Source: CAZVWH01 sp964631175
GTDB taxonomy: Bacteria; Planctomycetota; Phycisphaerae; Sedimentisphaerales; Anaerobacaceae
DNA: 21,779 bases
Reading direction: 5' to 3'
Assembly: GCA_964631175.1 (NCBI GenBank)
Contig: CAZVWH010000046.1
Coordinates: 1-21,779 of the forward strand
The translations under genes were made by a program, and so were the position numbers. Shown piece after piece: positions 14,192 to 21,779 of this stretch. Within the stretch, counting starts at the first letter, position 1; each line of letters starts with the position of its first letter. The notes beneath the pieces were generated by a model, which was not told the origin of the DNA, made no database searches, and worked only from the letters and a program-made list of their open reading frames with translations.

Positions 14192-14707
14192 ATGGAAAAG
14201 TTAAGCGAAAAAGATGTACGGGCACTGAAGATTGGCGCTGTAGGTGTAGTAGCTATTTTGGTGTTTGTGTTTGGATCAGAGTGGATTGATCATTGGTCAC
14301 AAGCTCGTAGTTCGCTTGAGCAGGTAAAGGCAAAATTGGAGCTTATCGATGTTGACAAAGCCAAGCAAGCGGGCTTACAGTCGATTGTGCCTGTATTTGA
14401 GATGCCGCAGGAAGAGCAGACACAAACGTTTCTATTTAGAAACAAGCTTAACGAGCAAATTAAAGAGGCTGGAATAAAAAGTGAGCCTTTGCAGGTCCTT
14501 TCCGGCGGAAAATCACTGTGGGCCGGATACAAGTTGCTGCGTTTAAAATTTAGTGCCAAATGCCGGTTTGCTCAGGTGCTCGATTTACTTGCATCTCTGA
14601 ATGAGAATCCGTATTTGGTGGGGATAGAAGAATTGAGATTGAGATGTGATGCCAAAAAACCACAGGAAGTAGAATTGGATTTGACGGTATCAACTTTTGT
14701 TAAGTGA
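14192..14707 (+). CDS. gspM: Type II secretion protein GspM (PilO-like)
   Basis: A 171-residue inner-membrane protein with one N-terminal transmembrane segment (ALKIGAVGVVAILVFVFG, about 11-28), a coiled-coil-prone stretch (WSQARSSLEQVKAKLELID) and a small periplasmic domain of ferredoxin-like type (GYKLLRLKFSAKCRFAQVL, then VGIEELRLRC). It would pair with GspL in the assembly platform. It begins 23 nt after gspL; the ribosome site is weak. Identification rests on topology and position more than on sequence motifs, and PilO is the equivalent name. Confidence 0.8.
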   Translation: MEKLSEKDVRALKIGAVGVVAILVFVFGSEWIDHWSQARSSLEQVKAKLELIDVDKAKQAGLQSIVPVFEMPQEEQTQTFLFRNKLNEQIKEAGIKSEPLQVLSGGKSLWAGYKLLRLKFSAKCRFAQVLDLLASLNENPYLVGIEELRLRCDAKKPQEVELDLTVSTFVK

Positions 14708-14722
14708 AGCTCGTGCTACGTA

Positions 14723-14758
14723 GCCCCGCTCCTGTCTTCCGACAGCAAAGCGCGGGGG
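14723..14758. repeat. Short palindrome between gspM and gspC-like gene
   Basis: CCCCGC (14724-14729) pairs with GCGGGG (14752-14757), enclosing CTGTC-ttcc-GACAG (14732-14745). The layout, with a 4-nt pyrimidine loop and CAA(A)G after the inner stem, matches the core of the family 1 elements, so it may be a short relative. It lies immediately before the gspC-like ribosome site AGGAGG. Confidence 0.65.
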
Positions 14759-14781
14759 CAGAGTTGCAGTAGGAGGTTGCT

Positions 14782-15549
14782 ATGAATTTTGATTACCTTA
14801 ATTATATAAAAAAGAAAAAGGAAGTTGTGTCAATTGCTCTGCTTGGGGCCTCAGCACTTTTAGCAGTTCTGGTTTTGATAAAGCTGGCAGGCTTTTTTGT
14901 GGCCTCAGCCAGGGCTAAAGGCATAGTTGAGAAGGCTGTTTCGCAAAATAATGCCGGCACTAAGGATATTGACAAGCATCTTGCTGAGTTTAAAGCGGTA
15001 GCCGAGCAGCTTAAGAAGAATAACTTATTAGCGCCGCCTCCGCCAAAGGAGCATCCTGTAAAGCAGGTGGAGGGTATAATGGGCGATGAGGTGTTTATAA
15101 ATGGGAATTGGCACAAAGTTGGCGACAGGATAGCAGACGCAAGAATTATTGCAATTGGGCCTGCAAGCGTAAGGATAGAATGGGATGGGAACGAGAAAGA
15201 ATTCTATCCAATCATGTCGGGTAGCTCTGAAGGTCCAGAAGGGCCGATGCCTGGCAGAGAAACAGCAAGAGCGGAAGGAGGTAGGCCGGGACGTGCTGAG
15301 ATGGTTGTAGTTCGGTCCGAAGAGGGTCCAGCGCCCGGACGTGAAGGTGCATTTGGTGGCCGAATGAGGGGACCAATGGGGGATATGTCTGAGGCCGAAA
15401 GAGAAAAATTCAGAACCGAGATGCGTGCTATGAGAGAGAGATTTATGAATGCGACGCCGGAAGAAAGAGAAAAATTGAGAGACGAAATGCGAGCAAGGTT
15501 TGGCGATAGGTTCGGTCGTAGAAGCGACCGTGGCGGCGGAGGACAATAA
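14782..15549 (+). CDS. GspC-like connector protein
   Basis: A 255-residue bitopic protein that would couple the inner-membrane platform to the secretin. It has a membrane segment at about 17-40, a predicted helical linker to 80, a Pro-rich break (LLAPPPPKEHP), and a compact beta domain at 94-143 (VEGIMGDEVFINGNW, KVGDRIADARIIAIGPASV) of the GspC homology-region/PilP type. The C-terminal third is unusual for GspC: a Gly/Pro/Arg/Glu-rich linker, then two similar charged helices (EREKFRTEMRAMRERF and EREKLRDEMRARFGDRF) and a Gly-rich end. A strong AGGAGG precedes the ATG. PilP is the alternative; position next to gspD supports the connector role. Confidence 0.75.
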   Translation: MNFDYLNYIKKKKEVVSIALLGASALLAVLVLIKLAGFFVASARAKGIVEKAVSQNNAGTKDIDKHLAEFKAVAEQLKKNNLLAPPPPKEHPVKQVEGIMGDEVFINGNWHKVGDRIADARIIAIGPASVRIEWDGNEKEFYPIMSGSSEGPEGPMPGRETARAEGGRPGRAEMVVVRSEEGPAPGREGAFGGRMRGPMGDMSEAEREKFRTEMRAMRERFMNATPEEREKLRDEMRARFGDRFGRRSDRGGGGQ

Positions 15550-15646
15550 AATGATTGAGATGAGATTTGTGAGATGAAACGTTCAGGAGTAACAATTATA
15601 TTTGTCATAGTCTGTGTTGGAGAAGGCAAAAAAGGAGGTGAATAAT

Positions 15647-18600
15647 ATGAAGCGGTTAAAAGTAATAATATCGATATTCGTTGCTCTTGCAGCGCTTCTT
15701 ATTATCTGGAGGGTCGGTTTTTACCCACCGGTACCTGAACAGCCAGATGAAACCGCGGTGGTTACCGAACCAGCCAAACCCGGAGAGGTCGCAAAGGCAG
15801 GTGACGCAAATGAGCCTGTAGTGGCATCTGATGCAAATGAGCCGAGCAGATTTGCTGACGCCGGTATGCGTAGAGGCCCTGGAAGACGGCCGGGGCGAAT
15901 GGAAACGGGCGGTGATTCTTTTCGACCCCGAAGAATAACCGATGTTAATGACGCCAATGAGCCGATGGAAGCTCTGAACCTTAAAGATATAAAGATGAGC
16001 GACATCATTAAAAAAATTGCGGAGTGGACCGGCAAGACGGTGATTCCAAATGATGAGGCAATGAAGCAGAAGATTACTGTTTACGCACCGGATCGGTTAC
16101 CAAGAAACAAGGCTCTTATGAAGATTTACAGTGCACTGCGCCTGAAAGGCTACATTGTTGAGCAAATGGACGACACGATTTATATCAAACCTATCGCCGA
16201 GGGGAAATTTGGTCTGGTTCCTACGATTCCGGCTGACCAGCCTCTTGCCATGATTGAAAATAAGGACCAGCTTGCTCAAAGGTTCTTTAAGCTTACAAAT
16301 TACAATCCTTCTCAGATGGGTCAGGTCATTCAGCCTTTGGTCGGCGAGTACGGCTATGTCAGCGCCGATGAAACCACAAGCAATGTATTAGTAATTGATA
16401 CGGTTGCGAACCTGATACGTATTGAACGGATTATTTTAGAGCTGGACGTATCTCAGGCTGCGCAGATGGAACAAGAAATCTTCGAAATTCGACACGGTAA
16501 TCCTGAAGAGATTGTTCAGTTGTTACAAACGCTGTTAGGCGACGGCAGCTCAAGTGTAAGCGGTTCGGACCGCAGGGCTCGGCAGAGGTCAGATAGGCCT
16601 GGAGCTGGTAGCAAAGGTGGAGCAACTACAGTTACGGTTGGGACCGGCCGTACGCCAATGACGCTTATTGCGGAGCCTACGAATAGTTTGATTATTGCAA
16701 AAGCATCATCCGAAGACATGGAGCAGATACGCCAGTGGATTAGTAAACTCGACAAGCCGGTTCCTACAATAACAACTGAATATCCGCTTGCCAGCATTGA
16801 AAACAAAAATCAGGTAATGCAGTATTTCTTTAGGTTAAAGAACTACAGCCCAACGCAGATGGCCCAGGTAGTTGAGCCATTGCTTAGCGACAATGGATAT
16901 GTAAGCGCTGATGAAAGCACGCGTCAGTTATTGGTGAATGATACGGTTGGAAGTCTGATTAACATTGAAAAGGTGGTAAAGCAGTTTGATGTGCCTGAGG
17001 CTGAGCAAACCGTTACACAGTATTTTGAAATTAAAAATGGAGACCCGACGGAGATTGTTCAGTTGTTGAGGTTGCTTATAAGTGGTGAGACCGGCACCAG
17101 CTCAAGGAATCTTGGCCGAAGCGGCAGTTCCAGAAGTAGCTACTCATCAAGTCGTAGTAGTTATATGAGCAGTAGTTCTCGAAGTAGCTCCAGGTCAGGG
17201 TTACCAACATCTGTTATGATTGGACCAAGCCAACAGCCTGTTGTGCTTATCCCTGTGCCGAGGCTCAAGTGGATTATTGCCAGGGCCTCGGCTGAAGATA
17301 TGAAGCGGATTGACGAGTGGATTCAAAAGCTTGACACAGTGGATCCGGTCAAATCAGAGCATGAAACAGTTCCAGTCCGATTCGTCGATCCCAGCGAAGT
17401 TGCAGAACGTCTTAATGAGGCGCTACAGCAGGTGACGGGATCGGAATTGCAGGCCAACGTTCTTGTTCAGCCGTTGGTACAGGCAAAACAGATAATGATC
17501 TTCGGCAGGGCAGATATGCGGGCAATGGTTAAGAAACTTATTCAAGAAATAGATATTCCCAGTGGTCTGGAAACAAGGATCTTCAAATTGGAGCATGCCG
17601 ACGCTGACCAGATCAAGGAAAATATCGACAGTCTCTATGGTGAGCAATTGCCCAGCACCTCCTACTATTCGTCCTCGGCCCTCTATTACTATTATAGATA
17701 TGGGCGCTCACAAACTGCGGTTGATATAGTAAAAGTGATAGCATTTCCGACAATGCAGCAGGTAACGGTAATTGCCTCGCCTGAGAATTTAATCAAAATT
17801 GAAGAACAAATAAAAGAATGGGATATCCCGCTTGACGTGGAACAGGTCAAACCCATTATAATCGAGCTGAAAAATTCCGACCCTGTGGAGATGGCTAATT
17901 TGCTAAGGACGCTTTTTAGCGAAGATAGCGACGCAGGCATGTCATATTGGGATTTCTGGTACGGTTCAGAAGAGGACAAGAAGAAAATCGTCGGGCCGCT
18001 TTATGGCCAACTTACCTTCGAAGAGGTTCCAGGTACAAAGAAGATAATTGTAATCAGCAAAATCCCTGCAGCATACGATGTCATTAAGCAAATAGTATTT
18101 GACCTTGACAGACAGGAGATGGCCGAGGTGCCCAAAGTTGTACAGCTCAAGTATGCAGACCCCGAAGACCTGGCTGAGCGGCTTAATGCGATGTTCAACG
18201 AGCCCGGCACTACTGCCCCGATTCGGTACAGTGCGCAGGGGCTGGGCGATTACTCAATGGAGGAAGATGCACAAGACAATCAGAGTAGTGGCAGTTCCAG
18301 TGATAGTGGAGGCCAGAGTACGCAAGGCACCTATACACCGTGGTGGTCCGGCGGCGGTGCTCGCAGCGGCATCGATCAGCAAATGCCGATAAGCAACGTT
18401 ATAGGCAGGATACGCTTCGTTCCCGATCCGCACAGCAAATCTATCCTTGTTCTTGCCCCGGTAGAATTTATAGACAGAATAGAAGAGCTGATTCATCAAC
18501 TCGATATACCCGGCAAGCAGGTTATGATAAAGGCGGTAATCGTGGAGATCGACCATAAAAGTATGACTTCTCTTGGATTGCAATTAGCGTCGAACACATC

Positions 18601-19381
18601 AACATTTGGCACGTTAGGGGAAAACTCACTAACTATTGGGCCTGGAGAAACTGCTGGTAGTGTCCTTCGACTTCTCGAAAAACACGGCGGATTAATATTC
18701 GGTTCCACTAACCAGACAGGAAACTATGTGCAGCTTGATGTTGATATGGATGTTACTGCATTAGTTGATTTCTTGGTCAAGAAAGTCAACGCAAAGATTC
18801 TAAATCAGCAGACTTTGTGGACGAAAGATAACGAGGAAGCGAGTTTCTTCAAGGGTGATAAAGTTGCATTCTTCACGAGCTCGACATTAACGGGGACGGG
18901 GTCAGCCCAACAAAGTTTCGAATTTCAAAGAGTGGGTATGACCCTGGCGGCTCGGCCAAGTATTACACCTGAAAAGAGAGTGGACATGGTTATAAACGTA
19001 ATCCTCTCACAGCTCACGGGAGATCTTGTAAATAGTCAGCCGGCTAGGACCGAAATGGAGACGAGGACCAATATGATAGTTCAGGATGGTCAAACCATTA
19101 TGCTCGGCGGCATCCTTTTCCAGAAGGAAAGCGTTATTAAACGAAAGATACCCCTATTTGGTGATTTACCTTTAGCCGGTGGTTTATTCCGCCATAGTGA
19201 GACCCTGCTGGCAAACAATGAATTGATTGTGTTTATTACGCCATACGTGATAGATGAGCCGGGCGAAAGGCTTCCTGAAACAACGGCTGAGATAGAAGGT
19301 CCGAGACAGAAGCTGGAGGGCGTACGAGAAGAATTAAAAGATAGCATGGAAAAACTTCAAGAGGAATTGGAAAAGGAATAA
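15647..19381 (+). CDS. gspD: Type II secretion secretin GspD, enlarged, with eight N1-like modules
   Basis: Outer-membrane secretin, 1244 residues, against roughly 650-750 usually. Residues 1-28 are a hydrophobic anchor or signal; 40-110 a disordered linker with three DANEP motifs (53-57, 62-66, 102-106); 107-183 an N0 domain (NLKDIKMSDIIKKIAEWTGK). Eight N1/N3-like (KH-type) modules follow, beginning near 205, 278, 384, 458, 574, 645, 737 and 831, recognisable by xx(D/N)PxxxxxxLxxL and an end such as LDV, WDIP or LDIP. Modules 1-2 and 3-4 look like a tandem duplication. Linkers are Ser/Arg- or Tyr-rich (490-518, 669-685). The secretin C domain spans about 955-1205 (IPLFGDLPLAGGLFR, NELIVFITPYVI), and the tail 1213-1244 is a charged helix. 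AAAGGAGGTGA before ATG 15647 decides the start over the GTG at 15614. Confidence 0.95.
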   Translation: MKRLKVIISIFVALAALLIIWRVGFYPPVPEQPDETAVVTEPAKPGEVAKAGDANEPVVASDANEPSRFADAGMRRGPGRRPGRMETGGDSFRPRRITDVNDANEPMEALNLKDIKMSDIIKKIAEWTGKTVIPNDEAMKQKITVYAPDRLPRNKALMKIYSALRLKGYIVEQMDDTIYIKPIAEGKFGLVPTIPADQPLAMIENKDQLAQRFFKLTNYNPSQMGQVIQPLVGEYGYVSADETTSNVLVIDTVANLIRIERIILELDVSQAAQMEQEIFEIRHGNPEEIVQLLQTLLGDGSSSVSGSDRRARQRSDRPGAGSKGGATTVTVGTGRTPMTLIAEPTNSLIIAKASSEDMEQIRQWISKLDKPVPTITTEYPLASIENKNQVMQYFFRLKNYSPTQMAQVVEPLLSDNGYVSADESTRQLLVNDTVGSLINIEKVVKQFDVPEAEQTVTQYFEIKNGDPTEIVQLLRLLISGETGTSSRNLGRSGSSRSSYSSSRSSYMSSSSRSSSRSGLPTSVMIGPSQQPVVLIPVPRLKWIIARASAEDMKRIDEWIQKLDTVDPVKSEHETVPVRFVDPSEVAERLNEALQQVTGSELQANVLVQPLVQAKQIMIFGRADMRAMVKKLIQEIDIPSGLETRIFKLEHADADQIKENIDSLYGEQLPSTSYYSSSALYYYYRYGRSQTAVDIVKVIAFPTMQQVTVIASPENLIKIEEQIKEWDIPLDVEQVKPIIIELKNSDPVEMANLLRTLFSEDSDAGMSYWDFWYGSEEDKKKIVGPLYGQLTFEEVPGTKKIIVISKIPAAYDVIKQIVFDLDRQEMAEVPKVVQLKYADPEDLAERLNAMFNEPGTTAPIRYSAQGLGDYSMEEDAQDNQSSGSSSDSGGQSTQGTYTPWWSGGGARSGIDQQMPISNVIGRIRFVPDPHSKSILVLAPVEFIDRIEELIHQLDIPGKQVMIKAVIVEIDHKSMTSLGLQLASNTSTFGTLGENSLTIGPGETAGSVLRLLEKHGGLIFGSTNQTGNYVQLDVDMDVTALVDFLVKKVNAKILNQQTLWTKDNEEASFFKGDKVAFFTSSTLTGTGSAQQSFEFQRVGMTLAARPSITPEKRVDMVINVILSQLTGDLVNSQPARTEMETRTNMIVQDGQTIMLGGILFQKESVIKRKIPLFGDLPLAGGLFRHSETLLANNELIVFITPYVIDEPGERLPETTAEIEGPRQKLEGVREELKDSMEKLQEELEKE

Positions 19382-19410
19382 GTTGTTCCGATTCTGGTTT
19401 TTTAGTTTAG

Positions 19411-19431
19411 CCGGCACCCCTGTGGTGCCGG
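19411..19431 (+). terminator. Terminator-like hairpin after gspD
   Basis: CCGGCACC (19411-19418) and GGTGCCGG (19424-19431) form a perfect 8-bp GC-rich stem with a 5-nt loop, 30 nt past the gspD stop. Only TCTT follows, so the U-tract is weak. Its position suggests the end of the T2SS operon. Confidence 0.65.
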
Positions 19432-19490
19432 TCTTAGGAAAAACGAATCGAGGATCAGGTCAAGATGGACGAAAGAATGTAATGGGCGAT

Positions 19491-19568
19491 GCAGCCCTCC
19501 TTCGCTAAAGCTACGGAGGGTATTCTGCATAGCTCGCTTGTTGGTGAGCGACGCAGAATGGGTGCTGC
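19491..19568. repeat. Composite palindromic repeat downstream of gspD
   Basis: CCCTCC (19495-19500) pairs with GGAGGG (19515-19520), ATTCTGC (19522-19528) with GCAGAAT (19553-19559), and the outermost GCAGC (19491-19495) with GCTGC (19564-19568). This is another dispersed-type repeat. The remaining sequence from 19569 to 19847 shows no gene or structure I can support. Confidence 0.6.
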
Positions 19569-19847
19569 AGGAATCGAATAAGTTCTCTGAAGAATTTATT
19601 TTCTTCCCCTTCTATCGAGTTTTGAATCGGATCTCCTGCCTCTTTTGCTTTTTATACTGGCCTTGGTAAAAGCTGGTGCCGGCCTTATATGTGTCAATTT
19701 GTATTGTCTATTATCCATTTTTCTCATTTTCATCCCTACGCTATGGTCTGAGAACATATTCTTTTTAATTGTTGCGTAAAGGAAAAATCTTAGTAGAATC
19801 TTTCCAGCAGAATGGCTTACAATGTGGTAAAATGTGCTAAACTTTGA

Positions 19848-20131
19848 GGTTTATCCGCCACAGGCGGACATAAACGGTGGGATATCGAGAATGGAAACTT
19901 TAATACTCTGGGGCGAGACTGGTGTTAAATCACTGTTTCAAGCACGACCCAACGGCAATCGTCAACTTCTTATTGACCCGGTTTATTGCCTATGTAATGG
20001 TACAAAGCTTTTATCACCGAAACCTCAAACCGCAAATGAGAGCGTTGTTTGGGACATTGATAGCTATTACTGATGAACTCTATATCAGCCTATCTCTAAG
20101 CCAATCGTACGCAGCGGGTTTCAGCAGGTGA
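19848..20131 (+). pseudogene. Frameshifted C-terminal relic of a DDE transposase
   Basis: Two frames together read like the end of an IS4-like transposase. The first gives HKRWDIENGNFNTLGRDW (from 19869), the typical RW-IEN-FN-L segment near the last catalytic Glu; after a one-base shift near 19920 the second gives LNHCFKHDPTAIVNFLLTRF, then a hydrophobic helix, YHRNLKPQMR and ITDEL, up to the stop at 20129-20131. Everything upstream is missing, and a small palindrome (TCCGCC/GGCGGA, 19854-19868) sits exactly at the truncated edge. Family assignment is by remembered motif pattern only. It shows past insertion-sequence activity next to the glycosidase gene, and it cannot be active. Confidence 0.6.
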
Positions 20132-20191
20132 TTACCTTGTTGACTTGTTACGATGCAAGTAAAAAATGTGGCTAATTCTTGGAGGTGTATT

Positions 20192-21628
20192 ATGAAAGCA
20201 TTAAAAACGAATTGGAAGATTCTCGGAGGATTGTTTTTTGCTGGGTTTTTGTTCTGCTCGTTTGTTTCCCCGTTGAATGCCCAGGGAAAGGACTCCGAAG
20301 AGGTCGAGATTTATATGACCGCGGAAGACACCCCCTATCGGTTGACCAGCCGTGGATTTCGCGCGCTCGAGTCTCTTGACCAGCCCGATGAAAACTACCC
20401 CACCATCATGATCGACATCGACAAAACCTTCCAGACAATCGAGGGTTTTGGGGGAGCCTTTACGGATGCAGCGGCCATCACTTTTGGCAAGCTGACAAAA
20501 GAAAAACAGCAAGAGTTCCTGACGGCGTGTTTTGATCCTCAAAAAGGGAATGCCTACACGCTGTGCCGCACGACCATTCACAGCTGCGATTATTCTGATG
20601 AACAATATACGTATGCGGAAGTGCCGGGCGACAAAGAGCTCAAACACTTCACAATCGAGCACGACCGGAAATACCGCCTTGACCTCATTAAAAGGGCGCT
20701 GAAAGTAGCTAATGGGAATATCAAGATTTACGCTTCGCCCTGGAGTCCTCCGCCGTGGATGAAGACTAATAACGAGATGCTTCACGGCGGAAAGCTCAAG
20801 CCGGAGTATTTCCAGACCTGGGCTGATTATTTTGTCAAATATATCGATGCCTATAAGAAAGAAGGGGTTCCAATCTGGGGATTAACCGTTCAAAACGAGC
20901 CTATGGCCGTGCAGGTTTGGGAATCGTGCATTTTCACCGCTGAAGAAGAACGCGACTTCGTGCGCGATTACTTGGGACCGACCCTTCATAAAAATGGATT
21001 ATCCGATGTTAAACTTATGATCTGGGATCACAATCGGGGAATTATGTACCAGCGTGCCGAGGTCGTGTATGACGACCCTGAAGCTTCCAAGTACGTCTGG
21101 GCAACAGCGTTTCACTGGTATATAGGAAACCATTTTGACAATGTCCGCATGGTCCATGACGCGTTTCCGGACAAAAAGCTTATCTATACTGAAGCCGGCA
21201 TGGGCGGAAATTGGCAAACAGCCTTCAATCTCGCCAGGAATATGATAATTGATTTGAACAACTGGACCAATGGCTGGACGTTTTGGAACCTGCTGCTCGA
21301 TGAGAACCGCAGCCCACGACATGCCGGCGGTACAGGTGCTGGGATGAGTATCGTTACCGCAGACACACGTACAGGAGAACTCATCTTCGGTCCCCCGCAT
21401 TATTACTTCGGGCACTTTTCTCGATTTATCAAACCGGGCGCAAAGCGGATTGCATGCACGTCCAACAACGATAACCTTATAGCCACATCCTTTGTGAATC
21501 CGGATGGTAAAGTTGCAGTGGTTATTCTCAATCTGGGAGATAACGAACAGTTGTTTCAGATTTGGGTGGAAGGTAAAGTGTTGAAATATACTGCTCCACC
21601 ACAAGCAATTATTACTATGGTATTTTGA
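20192..21628 (+). CDS. Secreted GH30 family glycoside hydrolase
   Basis: A retaining beta-glycosidase of family GH30 (glucosylceramidase-like clan A), 478 residues. Residues 1-30 are a signal peptide (FAGFLFCSFVSPLNA before Q31). Family landmarks: QTIEGFGGAFTDAAA (81-95), SPWSPPPWMKTN (182-193), LTVQNEP with acid/base E236, AFHWYIGNHFDN (306-317), IYTEAGMGGNW with nucleophile E334, and GWTFWNLLLDENRSP (361-375). The C-terminal 65 residues form the beta-sandwich usual in GH30. GGAGG lies 6 nt before ATG 20192, which is preferred over an upstream in-frame ATG at 20153. Substrate could be a beta-glucan, glucosylceramide or related glycoside; motifs do not decide. It follows the T2SS operon and could be secreted by it, but it is probably transcribed separately. 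Confidence 0.93.
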   Translation: MKALKTNWKILGGLFFAGFLFCSFVSPLNAQGKDSEEVEIYMTAEDTPYRLTSRGFRALESLDQPDENYPTIMIDIDKTFQTIEGFGGAFTDAAAITFGKLTKEKQQEFLTACFDPQKGNAYTLCRTTIHSCDYSDEQYTYAEVPGDKELKHFTIEHDRKYRLDLIKRALKVANGNIKIYASPWSPPPWMKTNNEMLHGGKLKPEYFQTWADYFVKYIDAYKKEGVPIWGLTVQNEPMAVQVWESCIFTAEEERDFVRDYLGPTLHKNGLSDVKLMIWDHNRGIMYQRAEVVYDDPEASKYVWATAFHWYIGNHFDNVRMVHDAFPDKKLIYTEAGMGGNWQTAFNLARNMIIDLNNWTNGWTFWNLLLDENRSPRHAGGTGAGMSIVTADTRTGELIFGPPHYYFGHFSRFIKPGAKRIACTSNNDNLIATSFVNPDGKVAVVILNLGDNEQLFQIWVEGKVLKYTAPPQAIITMVF

Positions 21629-21770
21629 ACCTACTTGATATAAGACACGATACTATATCAATTTGGTTTACTCAATGAATTTTTCATCCCGAATCTTCTT
21701 CCGGGCTGTCCATGCGCGAATTGCATATATATAACTCGATCGGGATATAAACAAACAAAGGAAGATTGAT

Positions 21771-21779
21771 ATGAAAAAT
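21771..21779 (+). CDS. Start of a further gene, cut by the window end
   Basis: ATG AAA AAT at the very end of the window follows AAAGGAAGA at about 7 nt. Only three codons (MKN) are visible, so no product can be named. The MK(K/N) start after a good ribosome site would fit a signal peptide. The 142 nt before it contain only a short CCCG/CGGG hairpin. Confidence 0.45.

Noticed and set aside
8735..14758. CRISPR array as an explanation for the repeated GC-rich palindromes
   Set aside because: Repeats are irregularly spaced over kilobases, differ in sequence, and several lie inside genes; there are no regular spacers or cas genes.
15028..15546. Minus-strand frame of 172 codons opposite the gspC-like gene
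   Set aside because: Ser/His/Phe-rich translation of an antisense frame without motif or start signals.
5592..19381. Type IV pilus operon instead of T2SS
   Set aside because: GspG with its calcium motif, a GspK with helix-hairpin-helix units, and GspH/I/J favour T2SS. No PilT-like retraction ATPase is present.
20132..20168. Promoter for the GH30 gene (TTGACT at 20140)
   Set aside because: No acceptable -10 box lies at the right distance, so I do not call it.
20999..21604. Minus-strand frame of 201 codons opposite the GH30 gene
   Set aside because: Antisense of a gene with complete catalytic motifs; no independent support.
1..21779. tRNA or rRNA genes
   Set aside because: No cloverleaf with a GTTCRA-type T-arm or conserved rRNA segment was noticed by eye. 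A tRNAscan or Rfam run would be decisive.

Overview
The window looks like a chromosomal contig, containing one 100-N scaffold gap, from a Planctomycetota bacterium, most likely Phycisphaerae or a close relative. The basis is a type II secretion (T2SS) operon in the order E-F-G-H-I-J-K-L-M-C-D, an oversized secretin with recurrent DANEP motifs after its membrane anchor, a secreted glycoside hydrolase, and a high density of short palindromic repeats, some inside coding sequence. The lineage is an inference from sequence character, not from a marker gene.

Region 1 (about 290-4450, minus strand) is an oxidative-stress and iron island. In transcription order it holds a HEAT-repeat protein, a doubtful ORF remnant, a class II superoxide reductase (neelaredoxin type), a half-ferritin of the encapsulated-ferritin type, a rubrerythrin-like diiron protein, a nickel superoxide dismutase made with a Sec signal peptide, and an FbaB-type class I fructose-bisphosphate aldolase. 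Together they could remove superoxide on both sides of the inner membrane and store or oxidise the iron involved.

Region 2 (4450-5591) is a gene-poor divergent region with a 74-bp palindromic element, a 10-bp inverted repeat with a 50-nt loop, and a near-consensus sigma-70 promoter (TTGACA, 17 nt, TATACT) 43 nt before gspE.

Region 3 (5592-19381, plus strand) is the T2SS operon: ATPase GspE, platform GspF, pseudopilins G/H/I/J/K, the GspL and GspM assembly proteins, a GspC-like connector and GspD. ATGA overlaps link H-I and K-L. The gap at 11099-11198 removes the end of gspJ and the start of gspK. No prepilin peptidase (GspO) is present in the window.

Region 4 (19382-21779) has a terminator-like hairpin, palindromic repeats, a frameshifted transposase relic, a complete secreted GH30 glycosidase (a plausible T2SS cargo), and the first three codons of another gene.

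The most unusual signal is a set of palindromic elements inserted in frame into T2SS genes. Two 66-bp copies interrupt gspH and gspJ at the same place, the Gly-Phe-Thr codons of the prepilin cleavage motif, and duplicate those codons. Another family occurs both between genes (4600-4673) and inside gspL (12519-12591), with compensatory base changes that preserve its fold. Most of the inserted peptides fall in leader peptides that would be cut off, or in linkers. This resembles Rickettsia palindromic elements in principle but appears to be an independent system.
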